The notes beneath the pieces are model-generated. The model searched no databases. It was not told the origin of the DNA and was given only the letters and a program-made list of their open reading frames with translations. A stretch of DNA of 64,000 nucleotides from Ptiloglossa arizonensis (taxonomy: Eukaryota; Arthropoda; Insecta; Hymenoptera; Colletidae), in the NCBI RefSeq assembly GCF_051014685.1, contig NC_135059.1:620001-684000 (forward strand), in the 5' to 3' direction. Below, one piece after another: positions 35,369-48,000 of the stretch. A program made the position numbers and the translations under genes. The number at the start of each line of letters is the position of its first letter. Position 1 is the stretch's first letter.

Positions 35369-37644
35369 TAGTATCTCGCGAACGGTTTGACCAATCCCGA
35401 AAATTTCTGTTGCATCTGAAAGAAGAAACTCGCCCGATTACAACGGTATGCGTACTTTTCCCCTAGGCCGTTCCAGTTATTCGTTTCGAGCACCAGAACT
35501 GCGAAAATTTTGAGTTTCTCGAGCGTTTCTTACCTCCAAAGTGCCATATCTCGGGAAAGGATTGAACAATCCGCAAAATTTCAGTTGCATCTGAAAGTCG
35601 AAACTCGCCCGATTACAACGGTATGCGTACTTTTCCCCTAGGCCGTTCTAGTAATTCGTTTCGAGCATCAGAACTGCGAAATTTTTGAGTTTCTCAAGCG
35701 TTTCTTACCTCCAAACTGCCATATCTGGCGAACGGATTGACCAATCCGCAAAATTTTGTTGCGTCTGAAAGAAGCAACTCGCCCGATTACAACGGTATGC
35801 GTACTTTTCCCCTAGGCCGTTCTAGTTATTCGTTTCGAGCATCAGAACTGCGAAAATTTTGAGTTTCTCAAGCGTTTCTTACCTCCAAACTGCCATATCT
35901 CGCGAACGGATCGACCAATCCGAAAAATTTCTGTTGCATCTGAAAGAAGCAGCTCGCCCGATTACAACGGTATGCGTACTTTTCCCCTAGGCCGTTCTAG
36001 TTATTCGTTTCGAGCATCAGAACTGCGAAATATTTGAGTTTCTCAAGCGTTTCTTACCTCCAAACTGCCATATCTGGCGAACGGATTGACCAATCCGCAA
36101 AATTTTGTTGCGTCTGAAAGAAGCAACTCGCCCGATTACAACGGTATGCGTACTTTTCCCCTAGGCCGTTCTAGTTATTCGTTTCGAGCATCAGAACTGC
36201 GAAAATTTTGAGTTTCTCAAGCGTTTCTTACCACCAAACTGCCATATCTCGCGAACGGATCGACCAATCCGAAAAATTTCTGTTGCATCTGAAAGAAGCA
36301 GCTCGCCCGATTACAACGGTATGCGTACTTTTCCCCTAGGCCGTTCTAGTTATTCGTTTCGAGCATCAGAACTGCGAAATATTTGAGTTTCTCAAGCGTT
36401 TCTTACCTCCAAACTGCCATATCTCGCGAACGGATTGACCAATCCGCAAAATTTCTGTTGCAACTGAAAGTAGAGACTCGCCCGATTACAACGGTATGCG
36501 TACTTTTCCCCTAGGCCGTTCTAGTTATTCGTTTCGAGCATCAGAACTGCGAAAACTTTGAGTTTCTCAAGCGTTTCTTACCTCCAAACTGCCATATCTC
36601 GCGAACTGATTGACCAATCCGCAAAATTTCTGTTGCATCTGAAAGAAGAAACTCGCCCGATTAGAACGGTATGCGTACTTTTCCCCTAGGCCGTTCCAGT
36701 TGTTCGTTTCGAGCATCAGAACTGCGAAAATTTTGAGTTTCTCAAGCGTTTCTTCCCTCCAAACTGCCATATCTCGGGAAAGGATTGAACAATCCGCAAA
36801 ATTTCTGTTGCATCTGAAAGTCGAAACTAGCCCGATTACAACGGTATGCGTACTTTTCCCCTAGGCCGTTCTAGTTATTCGTTTCGAGCATCAGAACTGC
36901 GAAAATTTTCAGTTTCGCAAGCGTTTCTTACCTCCAAACTGCCATATCTCGCGAACGGATTGACCAATCCGCAAAATTTCTGTTGCATCTGAAAGTAGAA
37001 ACTCGCCCGATTACAACGGTATGCGTAGTTTTCCCCTGGGCCGTTCTAGTTATTCGTTTCGAGCATCAGAACTGCGAAATTTTTGAGTTTCTCAAGCGTT
37101 TCTTACCTCCAAACTGCCATGTCTCGCGAACGGATTGACCAATCCGCAAAATTTCTGTTGCATCTGAAAGTAGAAACTCGCCCGATTACAAGGCTATGCG
37201 TACTTTTCCCCTAGGCCGTTCTAGTTATTCGTTTCGAGCATCAGAACTGCGAAAATTTAGAGTTTCTCAAGCGTTTCTTACCTCCAAACTGCCATATCTC
37301 GCGAACGGATCGACCAATCCGCAAAATTTCTGTTGCATCTGAAAGTAGAAACTCGCCCGATTACAACGGTATGCGTAGTTTTCTCCTAGGCCGTTCTAGT
37401 TATTCGTTTCGAGCATCAGAACTGCGAAAATTTTGAGTTTCTCAAGCGTTTCTTACATCCAAACTGCCATATCTCACGAACGGATTGACCAATCCGCAAA
37501 ATTTCTGTTGCATCTGAAAGTTGAAACTCGCCCGATTACAACGGTATGCGTACTTTTCCCCTAGGCCGTTCTAGTTATTCGTTTCGAGCATCAGAACTGC
37601 GAATATTTTGAGTTTCTCAAGCGTTTCTTACCTCCAAACTGCCA

Positions 37645-37646
37645 TA
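37645..37646. other. Unoccupied mariner target TA
   Basis: This TA lies exactly 3239 bp after the TA flanking mariner D (34406). Its upstream monomers (acatcc, ctcacgaacgg, gttgaaac, gaatatttt) match those upstream of mariners C and D, except gagcatcag for gaggatcag. The satellite continues without interruption. The downstream monomer lacks the mariner-flank variants (cggtttgacc, aatcccg), so this is a junction between occupied and unoccupied lineages rather than a precise excision site. Confidence 0.75.
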
Positions 37647-40600
37647 TCTCGCGAACGGATTGACCAATCCGCAAAATTTCTGTTGCATCTGAAAGTAGAA
37701 ACTCGCCCGATTACAACGGTATGCGTACTTTTCCCCTAGGCCGTTCTAGTTATTCGTTTCGAGCATCAGAACTGCGAAAATTTTTAGTTTCGCAAGCGTT
37801 TCTTACCTCCAAACTGCCATATCTCGCGAACGGATTGACCAATCCGCAAAATTTCTGTTGCATCTGAAAGTAGAAACTCGCCCGATTACAACGGTATGCG
37901 TACTTTTCCCCTAGGCCGTTCTAGTTATTCGTTTCCAGCATCAGAACTGCGAAAATTTTGAGTTTCTCAAGCGTTTCTTACCTCCAAACTGCCATATCTC
38001 GCGAACGGATTGACCAATCCGCAAAATTTCTGTTGCATCTGAAAGTAGAAACTCGCCCGATTACAACGGTATGCGTAGTTTTCTCCTAGGCCGTTCTAGT
38101 TATTCGTTTCGAGCATCAGAACTGCGAAAATTTTGAGTTTCTCAAGCGTTTCTTACGTCCAAACTGCCATATATCACGAACGGATTGACCAGTCCGCAAA
38201 ATTTCTGTTGCATCTGAAAGTTGAAACTCGCCCGATTACAACGGTATGCGTACTTTTCCCCTAGGCCGTTCTAGTTATTCGTTTCGAGCATCAGAACTGC
38301 GAATATTTTGAGTTTCTCAAGCGTTTCTTACCTCCAAACTGCCATATCTCGCGAACGGATTGACCAATCCGCAAAATTTCTGTTGCATCTGAAAGTAGAA
38401 ACTCGCCCGATTACAACGGTATGCGTAGTTTTCTCCTAGGCCGTTCTAGTTATTCGTTTCGAGCATCAGAACTGCGAAAATTTTGAGTTTCTCAAGCGTT
38501 TCTTACATCCAAACTGCCATATCTCACGAACGGATTGACCAATCCGCAAAATTTCTGTTGCATCTGAAAGTTGAAACTCGCCCGATTACAACGGTATGCG
38601 TACTTTTCCCCTAGGCCGTTCTAGTTATTCGTTTCGAGCATCAGAACTGCGAATATTTTGAGTTTCTCAAGCGTTTCTTACCTCCAAACTGCCATATCTC
38701 GCGAACGGATTGACCGATCCGCAAAATTTCTGTTGCATCTGAAAGTAGAAACTCGCCCGATTACAACGGTATGCGTACTTTTCCCCTAGGCCGTTCTAGT
38801 TATTCGTTTCGAGCATCAGAACTGCGAAAATTTTGAGTTTCTCAAGCGTTTCTTACCTCCAAACTGCTATATCTCGCGAACGGATTGACCGATCCGCAAA
38901 ATTTCTGTTGCATCTGAAAGTAGAAACTCGCCCGATTACAACGGTATGCGTACTTTTCCCATAGGCCGTTCTAGTTATTCGTTTCGAGCATCAGAACTGC
39001 GAATATTTTGAGTTTCTCAAGCGTTTCTTACCTCCAAACTGCCATATCTCGCGAACGGATTGACCAATCCGCAAAATTTCTGTTGCGTCTGAAAGAAGCA
39101 ACTCGCCCGATTACAACGGTATGCGTACTTTTCCCCTAGGCCGTTCTAGTTATTCGTTTCGAGCATCAGAACTGCGAAAATTTCTCGTTTCGCAAGCGTT
39201 TCTTACCTCCAAACTGCCATATCTCGCGAACGGATTGACCAATCCGCAAAATTTCTGTTGCATCTGAAAGTAGAAACTCGCCTGATTACAACGGTATGCG
39301 TAGTTTTCACCTAGGCCGTTCTAGTTATTCGTTTCGAGCATCAGAACTTCGAAAATTTTGAGTTTCTCAAGCGTTTCTTACCTCCAAACTGCTATATCTC
39401 GCGAACGGATTGACCAATCCGCAAAATTTCTGTTGCATCTGAAAGTAGAAACTCGCCCGATTACAACGGTATGCGTACTTTTCCCATAGGCCGTTCTAGT
39501 TATTCGTTTCGAGCATCAGAACTGCGAATATTTTGAGTTTCTCAAGCGTTTCTTACCTCCAAACTGCCATATCTCGCGAACGGATTGACCAATCCGCAAA
39601 ATTTCTGTTGCGTCTGAAAGAAGCAACTCGCCCGATTACAACGGTATGCGTACTTTTCCCCTAGGCCGTTCTAGTTATTCGTTTCGAGCATCAGAACTGC
39701 GAGAATTTTGAGTTCCTCAAGCGTTTCTTACCTGCAAACTACCATATCTCGCGAACGGATTGACCAATCCGCAAAATTTCTGTTGCATCTGAAAGTAGAA
39801 ACTCGCCCGATTACAACGGTATGCGTACTTTTCCCCTAGGCCGTTCTAGTTATTCGTTTCGAGCATCAGAACTGCGAAAATTTTTAGTTTCGCAAGCGTT
39901 TCTTACCTCCAAACTGCCATATCTCGCGAACGGATTGACCAATCCGCAAAATTTCTGTTGCATCTGAAAGTAGAAACTCGCCCGATTACAACGGTATGCG
40001 TACTTTTCCCCTGGGCCGTTCTAGTTATTCGTTTCGAGCATCAGAACTGCGAAAATTTAGAGTTTCTCAAGCGTTTCTTACCTCCAAACTGCCATATCTC
40101 GCGAACGGATTGACCAATCCGCAAAATTTCTGTTGCATCTGAAAGTAGAAACTCGCCCGATTACAACGGTATGCGTAGTTTTCTCCTAGGCCGTTCTAGT
40201 TATTCGTTTCGAGCATCAGAACTGCGAAAATTTTGAGTTTCTCAAGCGTTTCTTACCTCCAAACTGCTATATCTCGCGAACGGATCGACCAATCCGCAAA
40301 ATTTCTATTGCGTCTGAAAGAAGCAACTCGCCCGATTACAACGGTATGCGTACTTTCCCCTAGGCCGTTCTAGTTATTCGTTTCGAGCATCAGAACTGCG
40401 AAAATTTTGAGTTTCTCAAGCGTTTCTTACCTCCAAACTGCCATATCTCGCGAACGGATTGACCAATCCGCAAAATTTCTGTTGCATCTGAAAGTAGAAA
40501 CTCGCCCGATTACAACGGTATGCGTACTTTTCGCCTAGGCCGTTCTAGTTATTCGTTTCCTGCATCAGAACTGCGAAAATTTTGAGTTTCTCAAGCGTTT

Positions 40601-41299
40601 CTTACCTCCAAACTGCCATATCTCGCGAACGGATTGACCAATCCGCAAAATTTCTGTTGCATCTGAAAGTAGAAACTCGCCCGATTACAAGGGTATGCGT
40701 ACTCTTCCCCTAGGCCGTTCTAGTTATTCGTTTCGAGCATCAGAACTGCGAAAATTTAGAGTTTCTCAAGCGTTTCTTACCTCCAAACTGCCATATCTCG
40801 CGAACGGATCGACCAATCCGCAAAATTTCTGTTGCATCTGAAAGTAGAAACTCGCCCGATTACAACGGTATGCGTACTTTTCCCATAGGCCGTTCTAGTT
40901 ATTCGTTTCGAGCATCAGAACTGCGAGAATTTTGAGTTCCTCAAGCGTTTCTTACCTCCAAACTACCATATCTCGCGAACGGATTGACCAATCCGCAAAA
41001 TTTCTGTTGCGTCTGAAAGAAGCAACTCGCCCGATTACAACGGTATGCGTACTTTCCCCTAGGCCGTTCTAGTTATTCGTTTCGAGCATCAGAACTGCGA
41101 AAATTTTGAGTTTCTCAAGCGTTTCTTACCTCCAAACTGCCATATCTCGCGAACGGATTGACCAATCCGCAAAATTTCTGTTGCACCTGAAAGTAGAAAC
41201 TCGCCCGATTACAACGGTATGCGTAGTTTTCTCCTAGGCCGTTCTAGTTATTCGTTTCGAGCACCAGAACTGCGAAAATTTAGAGTTTCTCAAGCGTTT

Positions 41300-44200
41300 C
41301 TTACCTCCAAACTGCCATATCTCGCGAACGGATCGACCAATCCGCAAAATTTCTGTTGCATCTGAAAGTAGAAACTCGCCCGATTACAAAGGTATGCGTA
41401 CTTTTCGCCTAGGCCGTTCTAGTTATTCGTTTCCTGCATCAGAACTGCGAAAATTTTGAGTTTCTCAAGCGTTTCTTACCTCCAAACTGCCATATCTCGC
41501 GAACGGATTGACCAATCCGCAAAATTTCTGTTGCATCTGAAAGTAGAAACTCGCCTGATTACAACGGTATGCGTACTTTTCCCCTAGGCCGTTCTAGTTA
41601 TTCGTTTCGAGCATCAGAACTGCGAAAACTTTGAGTTTCTCAAGCGTTTCTTACCTCCAAACTGCCATATCTCGCGAACGGATCGACCAATCCGCAAAAT
41701 TTCTGTTGCATCTGAAAGTAGAAACTCGCCCGATTACAACGGTATGCGTACTTTTCGCCTAGGCCGTTCTAGTTATTCGTTTCCTGCATCAGAACTGCTA
41801 AAATTTTGAGTTTCTCAAGCGTTTCTTACCTCCAAACTGCCATATCTCGCGAACGGATTGACCAATCCGCAAAATTTCTGTTGCATCTGAAAGTAGAAAC
41901 TCGCCTGATTACAACGGTATGCGTACTTTTCCCCTAGGCCGTTCTAGTTATTCGTTTCGAGCATCAGAACTGCGAAAATTTTGAGTTTCTCAAGCGTTTC
42001 TTACCTCCAAACTGCCATATCTCGCGAACGGATCGACCAATCCGCAAAATTTCTGTTGCATCTGAAAGTAGAAACTCGCCCGATTACAAAGGTATGCGTA
42101 CTTTTCGCCTAGGCCGTTCTAGTTATTCGTTTCCTGCATCAGAACTGCGAAAATTTTGAGTTTCTCAAGCGTTTCTTACCTCCAAATTGCCATATCTCGC
42201 GAACGGATTGACCAATCCGCAAAATTTCTGTTGCATCTGAAAGTAGAAACTCGCCTGATTACAACGGTATGCGTACTTTTCCCCTAGGCCGTTCTAGTTA
42301 TTCGTTTCGAGCATCAGAACTGCGAAAATTTTGAGTTTCTCAAGCGTTTCTTACCTCCAAACTGCCATATCTCGCGAACGGATCGACCAATACGCAAAAT
42401 TTCTGTTGCATCTGAAAGTAGAAACTCGCCCGATTACAACGGTATGCGTACTTTTCGCCTAGGCCGTTCTAGTTATTCGTTTCCTGCATCAGAACTGCGA
42501 AAATTTTGAGTTTCTCAAGCGTTTCTTACCTCCAAACTGCCATATCTCGCGAACGGATTGACCAATCCGCAAAATTTCTGTTGCATCTGAAAGTAGAAAC
42601 TCGCCTGATTACAACGGTATGCGTACTTTTCCCCTAGGCCGTTCTAGTTATTCGTTTCGAGCATCAGAACTGCGAAAATTTTTAGTTTCGCAAGCGTTTC
42701 TTACCTCCAAACTGCCATATCTCGCGAACGGATTGACCAATCCGCAAAATTTCTGTTGCATCTGAAAGTAGAAACTCGCCCGATTACAACGGTATGCGTA
42801 CTTTTCCCCTGGGCCGTTCTAGTTATTCGTTTCGAGCATCAGAACTGCGAAAATTTTGAGTTTCTCAAGCGTTTCTTACCTCCAAACTGCCATATCTCGC
42901 GAACGGATTGACCAATCCGCAAAATTTCTGTTGCATCTGAAAGTTGAAACTCGCCCGATTACAACGGTATGCGTACTTTTCCCATAGGCCGTTCTAGTTA
43001 TTCGTTTCGAGCATCTGAACTGCGAGAATTTTGAGTTCCTAAAGCGTTTCTTACCTCCAAACTACCATATCTCGCGAACGGATTGACCAATCCGCAAAAT
43101 TTCTGTTGCGTCTGAAAGAAGCAACTCGCCCGATTACAACGGTATGCGTACTTTCCCCTAGGCCGTTCTAGTTATTCGTTTCGAGTATCAGAACTGCGAA
43201 AATTTTGAGTTTCTCAAGCGTTTCTTACCTCCAAACTGCCATATCTCGCGAACGGATTGACCAATCCGCAAAATTTCTGTTGCACCTGAAAGTAGAAACT
43301 CGCCCGATTACAACGGTATGCGTACTTTTCCCCTAGGCCGTTCTAGTTATTCGTTTCGAGCATCAGAACTGCGAAAATTTTGAGTTTCTCAAGCGTTTCT
43401 TACCTCCAAACTGCCATATCTCGCGAACGGATCGACCAATCCGCAAAATTTCTGTTGCATCTGAAAGTAGAAACTCGCCCGATTACAAAGGTATGCGTAC
43501 TTTTCGCCTAGGCCGTTCTAGTTATTCGTTTCCTGCATCAGAACTGCGAAAATTTTGAGTTTCTCAAGCGTTTCTTACCTCCAAATTGCCATATCTCGCG
43601 AACGGATTGACCAATCCGCAAAATTTCTGTTGCATCTGAAAGTAGAAACTCGCCTGATTACAACGGTATGCGTACTTTTCCCCTAGGCCGTTCTAGTTAT
43701 TCGTTTCGAGCATCAGAACTGCGAAAATTTTGAGTTTCTCAAGCGTTTCTTACCTCCAAACTGCCATATCTCGCGAACGGATCGACCAATACGCAAAATT
43801 TCTGTTGCATCTGAAAGTAGAAACTCGCCCGATTACAACGGTATGCGTACTTTTCGCCTAGGCCGTTCTAGTTATTCGTTTCCTGCATCAGAACTGCGAA
43901 AATTTTGAGTTTCTCAAGCGTTTCTTACCTCCAAACTGCCATATCTCGCGAACGGATTGACCAATCCGCAAAATTTCTGTTGCATCTGAAAGTAGAAACT
44001 CGCCTGATTACAACGGTATGCGTACTTTTCCCCTAGGCCGTTCTAGTTATTCGTTTCGAGCATCAGAACTGCGAAAATTTTTAGTTTCGCAAGCGTTTCT
44101 TACCTCCAAACTGCCATATCTCGCGAACGGATTGACCAATCCGCAAAATTTCTGTTGCATCTGAAAGTAGAAACTCGCCCGATTACAACGGTATGCGTAC

Positions 44201-44800
44201 TTTTCCCCTGGGCCGTTCTAGTTATTCGTTTCGAGCATCAGAACTGCGAAAATTTTGAGTTTCTCAAGCGTTTCTTACCTCCAAACTGCCATATCTCGCG
44301 AACGGATTGACCAATCCGCAAAATTTCTGTTGCATCTGAAAGTTGAAACTCGCCCGATTACAACGGTATGCGTACTTTTCCCATAGGCCGTTCTAGTTAT
44401 TCGTTTCGAGCATCTGAACTGCGAGAATTTTGAGTTCCTAAAGCGTTTCTTACCTCCAAACTACCATATCTCGCGAACGGATTGACCAATCCGCAAAATT
44501 TCTGTTGCGTCTGAAAGAAGCAACTCGCCCGATTACAACGGTATGCGTACTTTCCCCTAGGCCGTTCTAGTTATTCGTTTCGAGTATCAGAACTGCGAAA
44601 ATTTTGAGTTTCTCAAGCGTTTCTTACCTCCAAACTGCCATATCTCGCGAACGGATTGACCAATCCGCAAAATTTCTGTTGCACCTGAAAGTAGAAACTC
44701 GCCCGATTACAACGGTATGCGTAGTTTTCTCCTAGGCCGTTCTAGTTATTCGTTTCGAGCATCAGAACTGCGAAAATTTTGAGTTTCTCAAGCGTTTCTT
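41300..44800 (+). repeat. Two-monomer (350 bp) higher-order repeats and a 1399-bp duplication
   Basis: The variant cctgattacaacgg starts at 41554, 41904, 42254 and 42604 (350 bp apart), alternating with monomers carrying cggatcgacc, ttcgcctagg and gtttcctgcatc. A longer block is then repeated at 1399 bp (eight monomers with one 1-bp loss): ccaaattgcc at 42182 and 43581, ccaatacgc near 42388 and 43787, and the cctgattac pair again at 43653 and 44003. Also repeated is gttcctaaagcg near 43033 and 44432. Confidence 0.85.
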
Positions 44801-45099
44801 ACCTCCAAACTGCCATATCTCGCGAACGGATTGACCAATCCGCAAAATTTCTGTTACATCTGAAAGTAGAAACTCGCCCGATTACAAGGGTATGCGTACT
44901 CTTCCCCTAGGCCGTTCTAGTTATTCGTTTCGAGCATCAGAACTGCGAAAATTTAGAGTTTCTCAAGCGTTTCTTACCTCCAAACTGCCATATCTCGCGA
45001 ACGGATCGACCAATCCGCAAAATTTCTGTTGCATCTGAAAGTAGAAACTCGCCCGATTACAACGGTATGCGTACTTTTCCCATAGGCCGTTCTAGTTAT

Positions 45100-48000
45100 T
45101 CGTTTCGAGCATCAGAACTGCGAGAATTTTGAGTTCCTCAAGCGTTTCTTACCTCCAAACTACCATATCTCGCGAACGGATTGACCAATCCGCAAAATTT
45201 CTGCTGCATCTGAAAGTAGAAACTCGCCCGATTACAACGGTATGCGTACTTTTCCCCTGGGCCGTTCTAGTTATTCGTTTCGAGCATCAGAACTGCGAAA
45301 TTTTTGAGTTTCTCAAGCGTTTCTTACCTCCAAACCGCCATATCTCACGAACGATTTGACCAATCCGCAAAATTTCTGTTGCATCTGAAAGTGGAAACTC
45401 GCCCGATTACAACGGTATGAGTACTTTTCCCCTAGGCCGTTCTAGTTATTCGTTTCGAGCATCGGAACTGCGAAAATTTTGAGTTTTCAAGCGTTTGTTC
45501 CCTCCAAACTGCCATATCTCGGGAAAGGATTGAACAATCCGCAAAATTTCTGTTGCATCTGAAAGTCGAAACTAGCCCGATTACAACGGTATGCGTACTT
45601 TTCCCCTAGGCCGTTCTAGTTATTCGTTTCGAGCATCAGAACTGCGAAAATTTTTAGTTTCGCAAGCGTTTCTTACCTCCAAACTGCCATATCTCGCGAA
45701 CGGATTGACCAATCCGCAAAATTTCTGTTGCATCTGAAAGTAGAAACTCGCCCGATTACAACGGTATGCGTAGTTTTCTCCTAGGCCGTTCTAGTTATTC
45801 GTTTCGAGCATCAGAACTGCGAAAATTTTGAGTTTCTCAAGCGTTTCTTACCTCCAAACTGCTATATCTCGCGAACGGATCGACCATTCCGCAAAATTTC
45901 TGTTGCGTCTGAAAGAAGCAACTCGCCCGATTACAACGGTATGAGTACTTTTCCCCTAGGCCGTTCTAGTTATTCGTTTCGAGCATCGGAACTGCGAAAA
46001 TTTTGAGTTTTCAAGCGTTTGTTCCCTCCAAACTGCCATATCTCGGGAAAGGATTGAACAATCCGCAAAATTTCTGTTGCATCTGAAAGTCGAAACTAGC
46101 CCGATTACAACGGTATGCGTACTTTTCCCCTAGGCCGTTCTAGTTATTCGTTTCGAGCATCAGAACTGCGAAAATTTTTAGTTTCGCAAGCGTTTCTTAC
46201 CTCCAAACTACCATATCTCGCGAACGGATTGACCAATCCGCAAAATTTCTGCTGCATCTGAAAGTAGAAACTCGCCCGATTACAACGGTATGCGTACTTT
46301 TCCCATAGGCCGTTCTAGTTATTCGTTTCGAGCATCAGAACTGCGAGAATTTTGAGTTCCTCAAGCGTTTCTTACCTCCAAACTACCATATCTCGCGAAC
46401 GGATTGACCAATCCGCAAAATTTCTGTTGCGTCTGAAAGAAGCAACTCGCCCGATTACAACGGTATGCGTACTTTCCCCTAGGCCGTTCTAGTTATTCGT
46501 TTCGAGCATCAGAACTGCGAAAATTTTGAGTTTCTCAAGCGTTTCTTACCTCCAAACTGCCATATCTCGCGAACGGATTGACCAATCCGCAAAATTTCTG
46601 TTGCACCTGAAAGTAGAAACTCGCCCGATTACAACGGTATGCGTAGTTTTCTCCTAGGCCGTTCTAGTTATTCGTTTCGAGCATCAGAACTGCGAAAATT
46701 TAGAGTTTCTCAAGCGTTTCTTACCTCCAAACTGCCATATCTCGCGAACGGATCGACCAATCCGCAAAATTTCTGTTGCATCTGAAAGTAGAAACTCGCC
46801 CGATTACAACGGTATGCGTACTTTTCGCCTAGGCCGTTCTAGTTATTCGTTTCCTGCAACAGAACTGCGAAAATTTTGAGTTTCTCAAGCGTTTCTTACC
46901 TCCAAACTGCCATATCTCGCGAACGGATTGACCAATCCGCAAAATTTCTGTTGCATCTGAAAGTAGAAACTCGCCCGATTACAACGGTATGCGTAGTTTT
47001 CTCCTAGGCCGTTCTAGTTATTCGTTTCGAGCATCAGAACTGCGAAAATTTTGAGTTTCTCAAGCGTTTCTTACCTCCAAACTGCCATATCTCGCGAACG
47101 GATTGACCAATCCGCAAAATTTCTGTTACATCTGAAAGTAGAAACTCGCCCGATTACAAGGGTATGCGTACTCTTCCCCTAGGCCGTTCTAGTTATTCGT
47201 TTCGAGCATCAGAACTGCGAAATTTTTGAGTTTCTCAAGCGTTTCTTACCTCCAAACCGCCATATCTCACGAACGATTTGACCAATCCGCAAAATTTCTG
47301 TTGCATCTGAAAGTGGAAACTCGCCCGATTACAACGGTATGAGTACTTTTCCCCTAGGCCGTTCTAGTTATTCGTTTCGAGCATCGGAACTGCGAAAATT
47401 TTGAGTTTCTCAAGCGTTTCTTACCTCCAAACTGCCATATCTCGCGAACGGATTGAACAATCCGCAAAATTTCTGTTGCATCTGAAAGTCGAAACTAGCC
47501 CGATTACAACGGTATGCGTACTTTTCCCCTAGGCCGTTCTAGTTATTCGTTTCGAGCATCAGAACTGCGAAAATTTTGAGTTTCTCAAGCGTTTCTTACC
47601 TCCAAACTGCCATATCTCGCGAACGGATTGACCAATCCGCAAAATTTCTGTTACATCTGAAAGTAGAAACTCGCCCGATTACAAGGGTATGCGTACTCTT
47701 CCCCTAGGCCGTTCTAGTTATTCGTTTCGAGCATCAGAACTGCGAAAATTTAGAGTTTCTCAAGCGTTTCTTACCTCCAAACTGCCATATCTCGCGAACG
47801 GATCGAACAATCCGCAAAATTTCTGTTGCATCTGAAAGTAGAAACTCGCCCGATTACAACGGTATGCGTACTTTTCCCATAGGCCGTTCTAGTTATTCGT
47901 TTCGAGCATCAGAACTGCGAGAATTTTGAGTTCCTCAAGCGTTTGTTCCCTCCAAACTGCCATATCTCGCGAACGGATTGACCAATCCGCAAAATTTCTG

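Larger units (their letters stand above)
34408..35371 (+). mobile_element. Degenerate mariner element, copy D
   Basis: By eye identical to copy C, including A at the marker position (34473), 3239 bp downstream. TA flanks are 34406-34407 and 35372-35373; terminal repeats are 34428-34451 and 35345-35368. C and D are therefore the most recently separated pair or have been homogenised. Confidence 0.95.
34408..37646 (+). repeat. Higher-order repeat unit 3: mariner D plus 13 monomers (3239 bp)
   Basis: Starts as unit 2, but the fifth and sixth monomers are a second copy of the third and fourth (tggcgaacgg, then cggatcgacc with gaaatattt, joined by accaccaaact near 36231), replacing the hybrid and catgtctcg monomers. 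It keeps 13 monomers. Its last monomer (ctcacgaacgg/gttgaaac) leads to an unoccupied TA at 37645 instead of another mariner. Confidence 0.9.

Noticed and set aside
21011..35371. Four independent mariner insertions with site preference
   Set aside because: Shared private flanking variants, the same filler and the same deletion show one insertion followed by duplication.
27928..37646. Identical 3.2-kb units as an assembly duplication artefact
   Set aside because: Not fully excluded, but the units differ in a 2-bp indel, several substitutions and monomer order, which argues for real copies.
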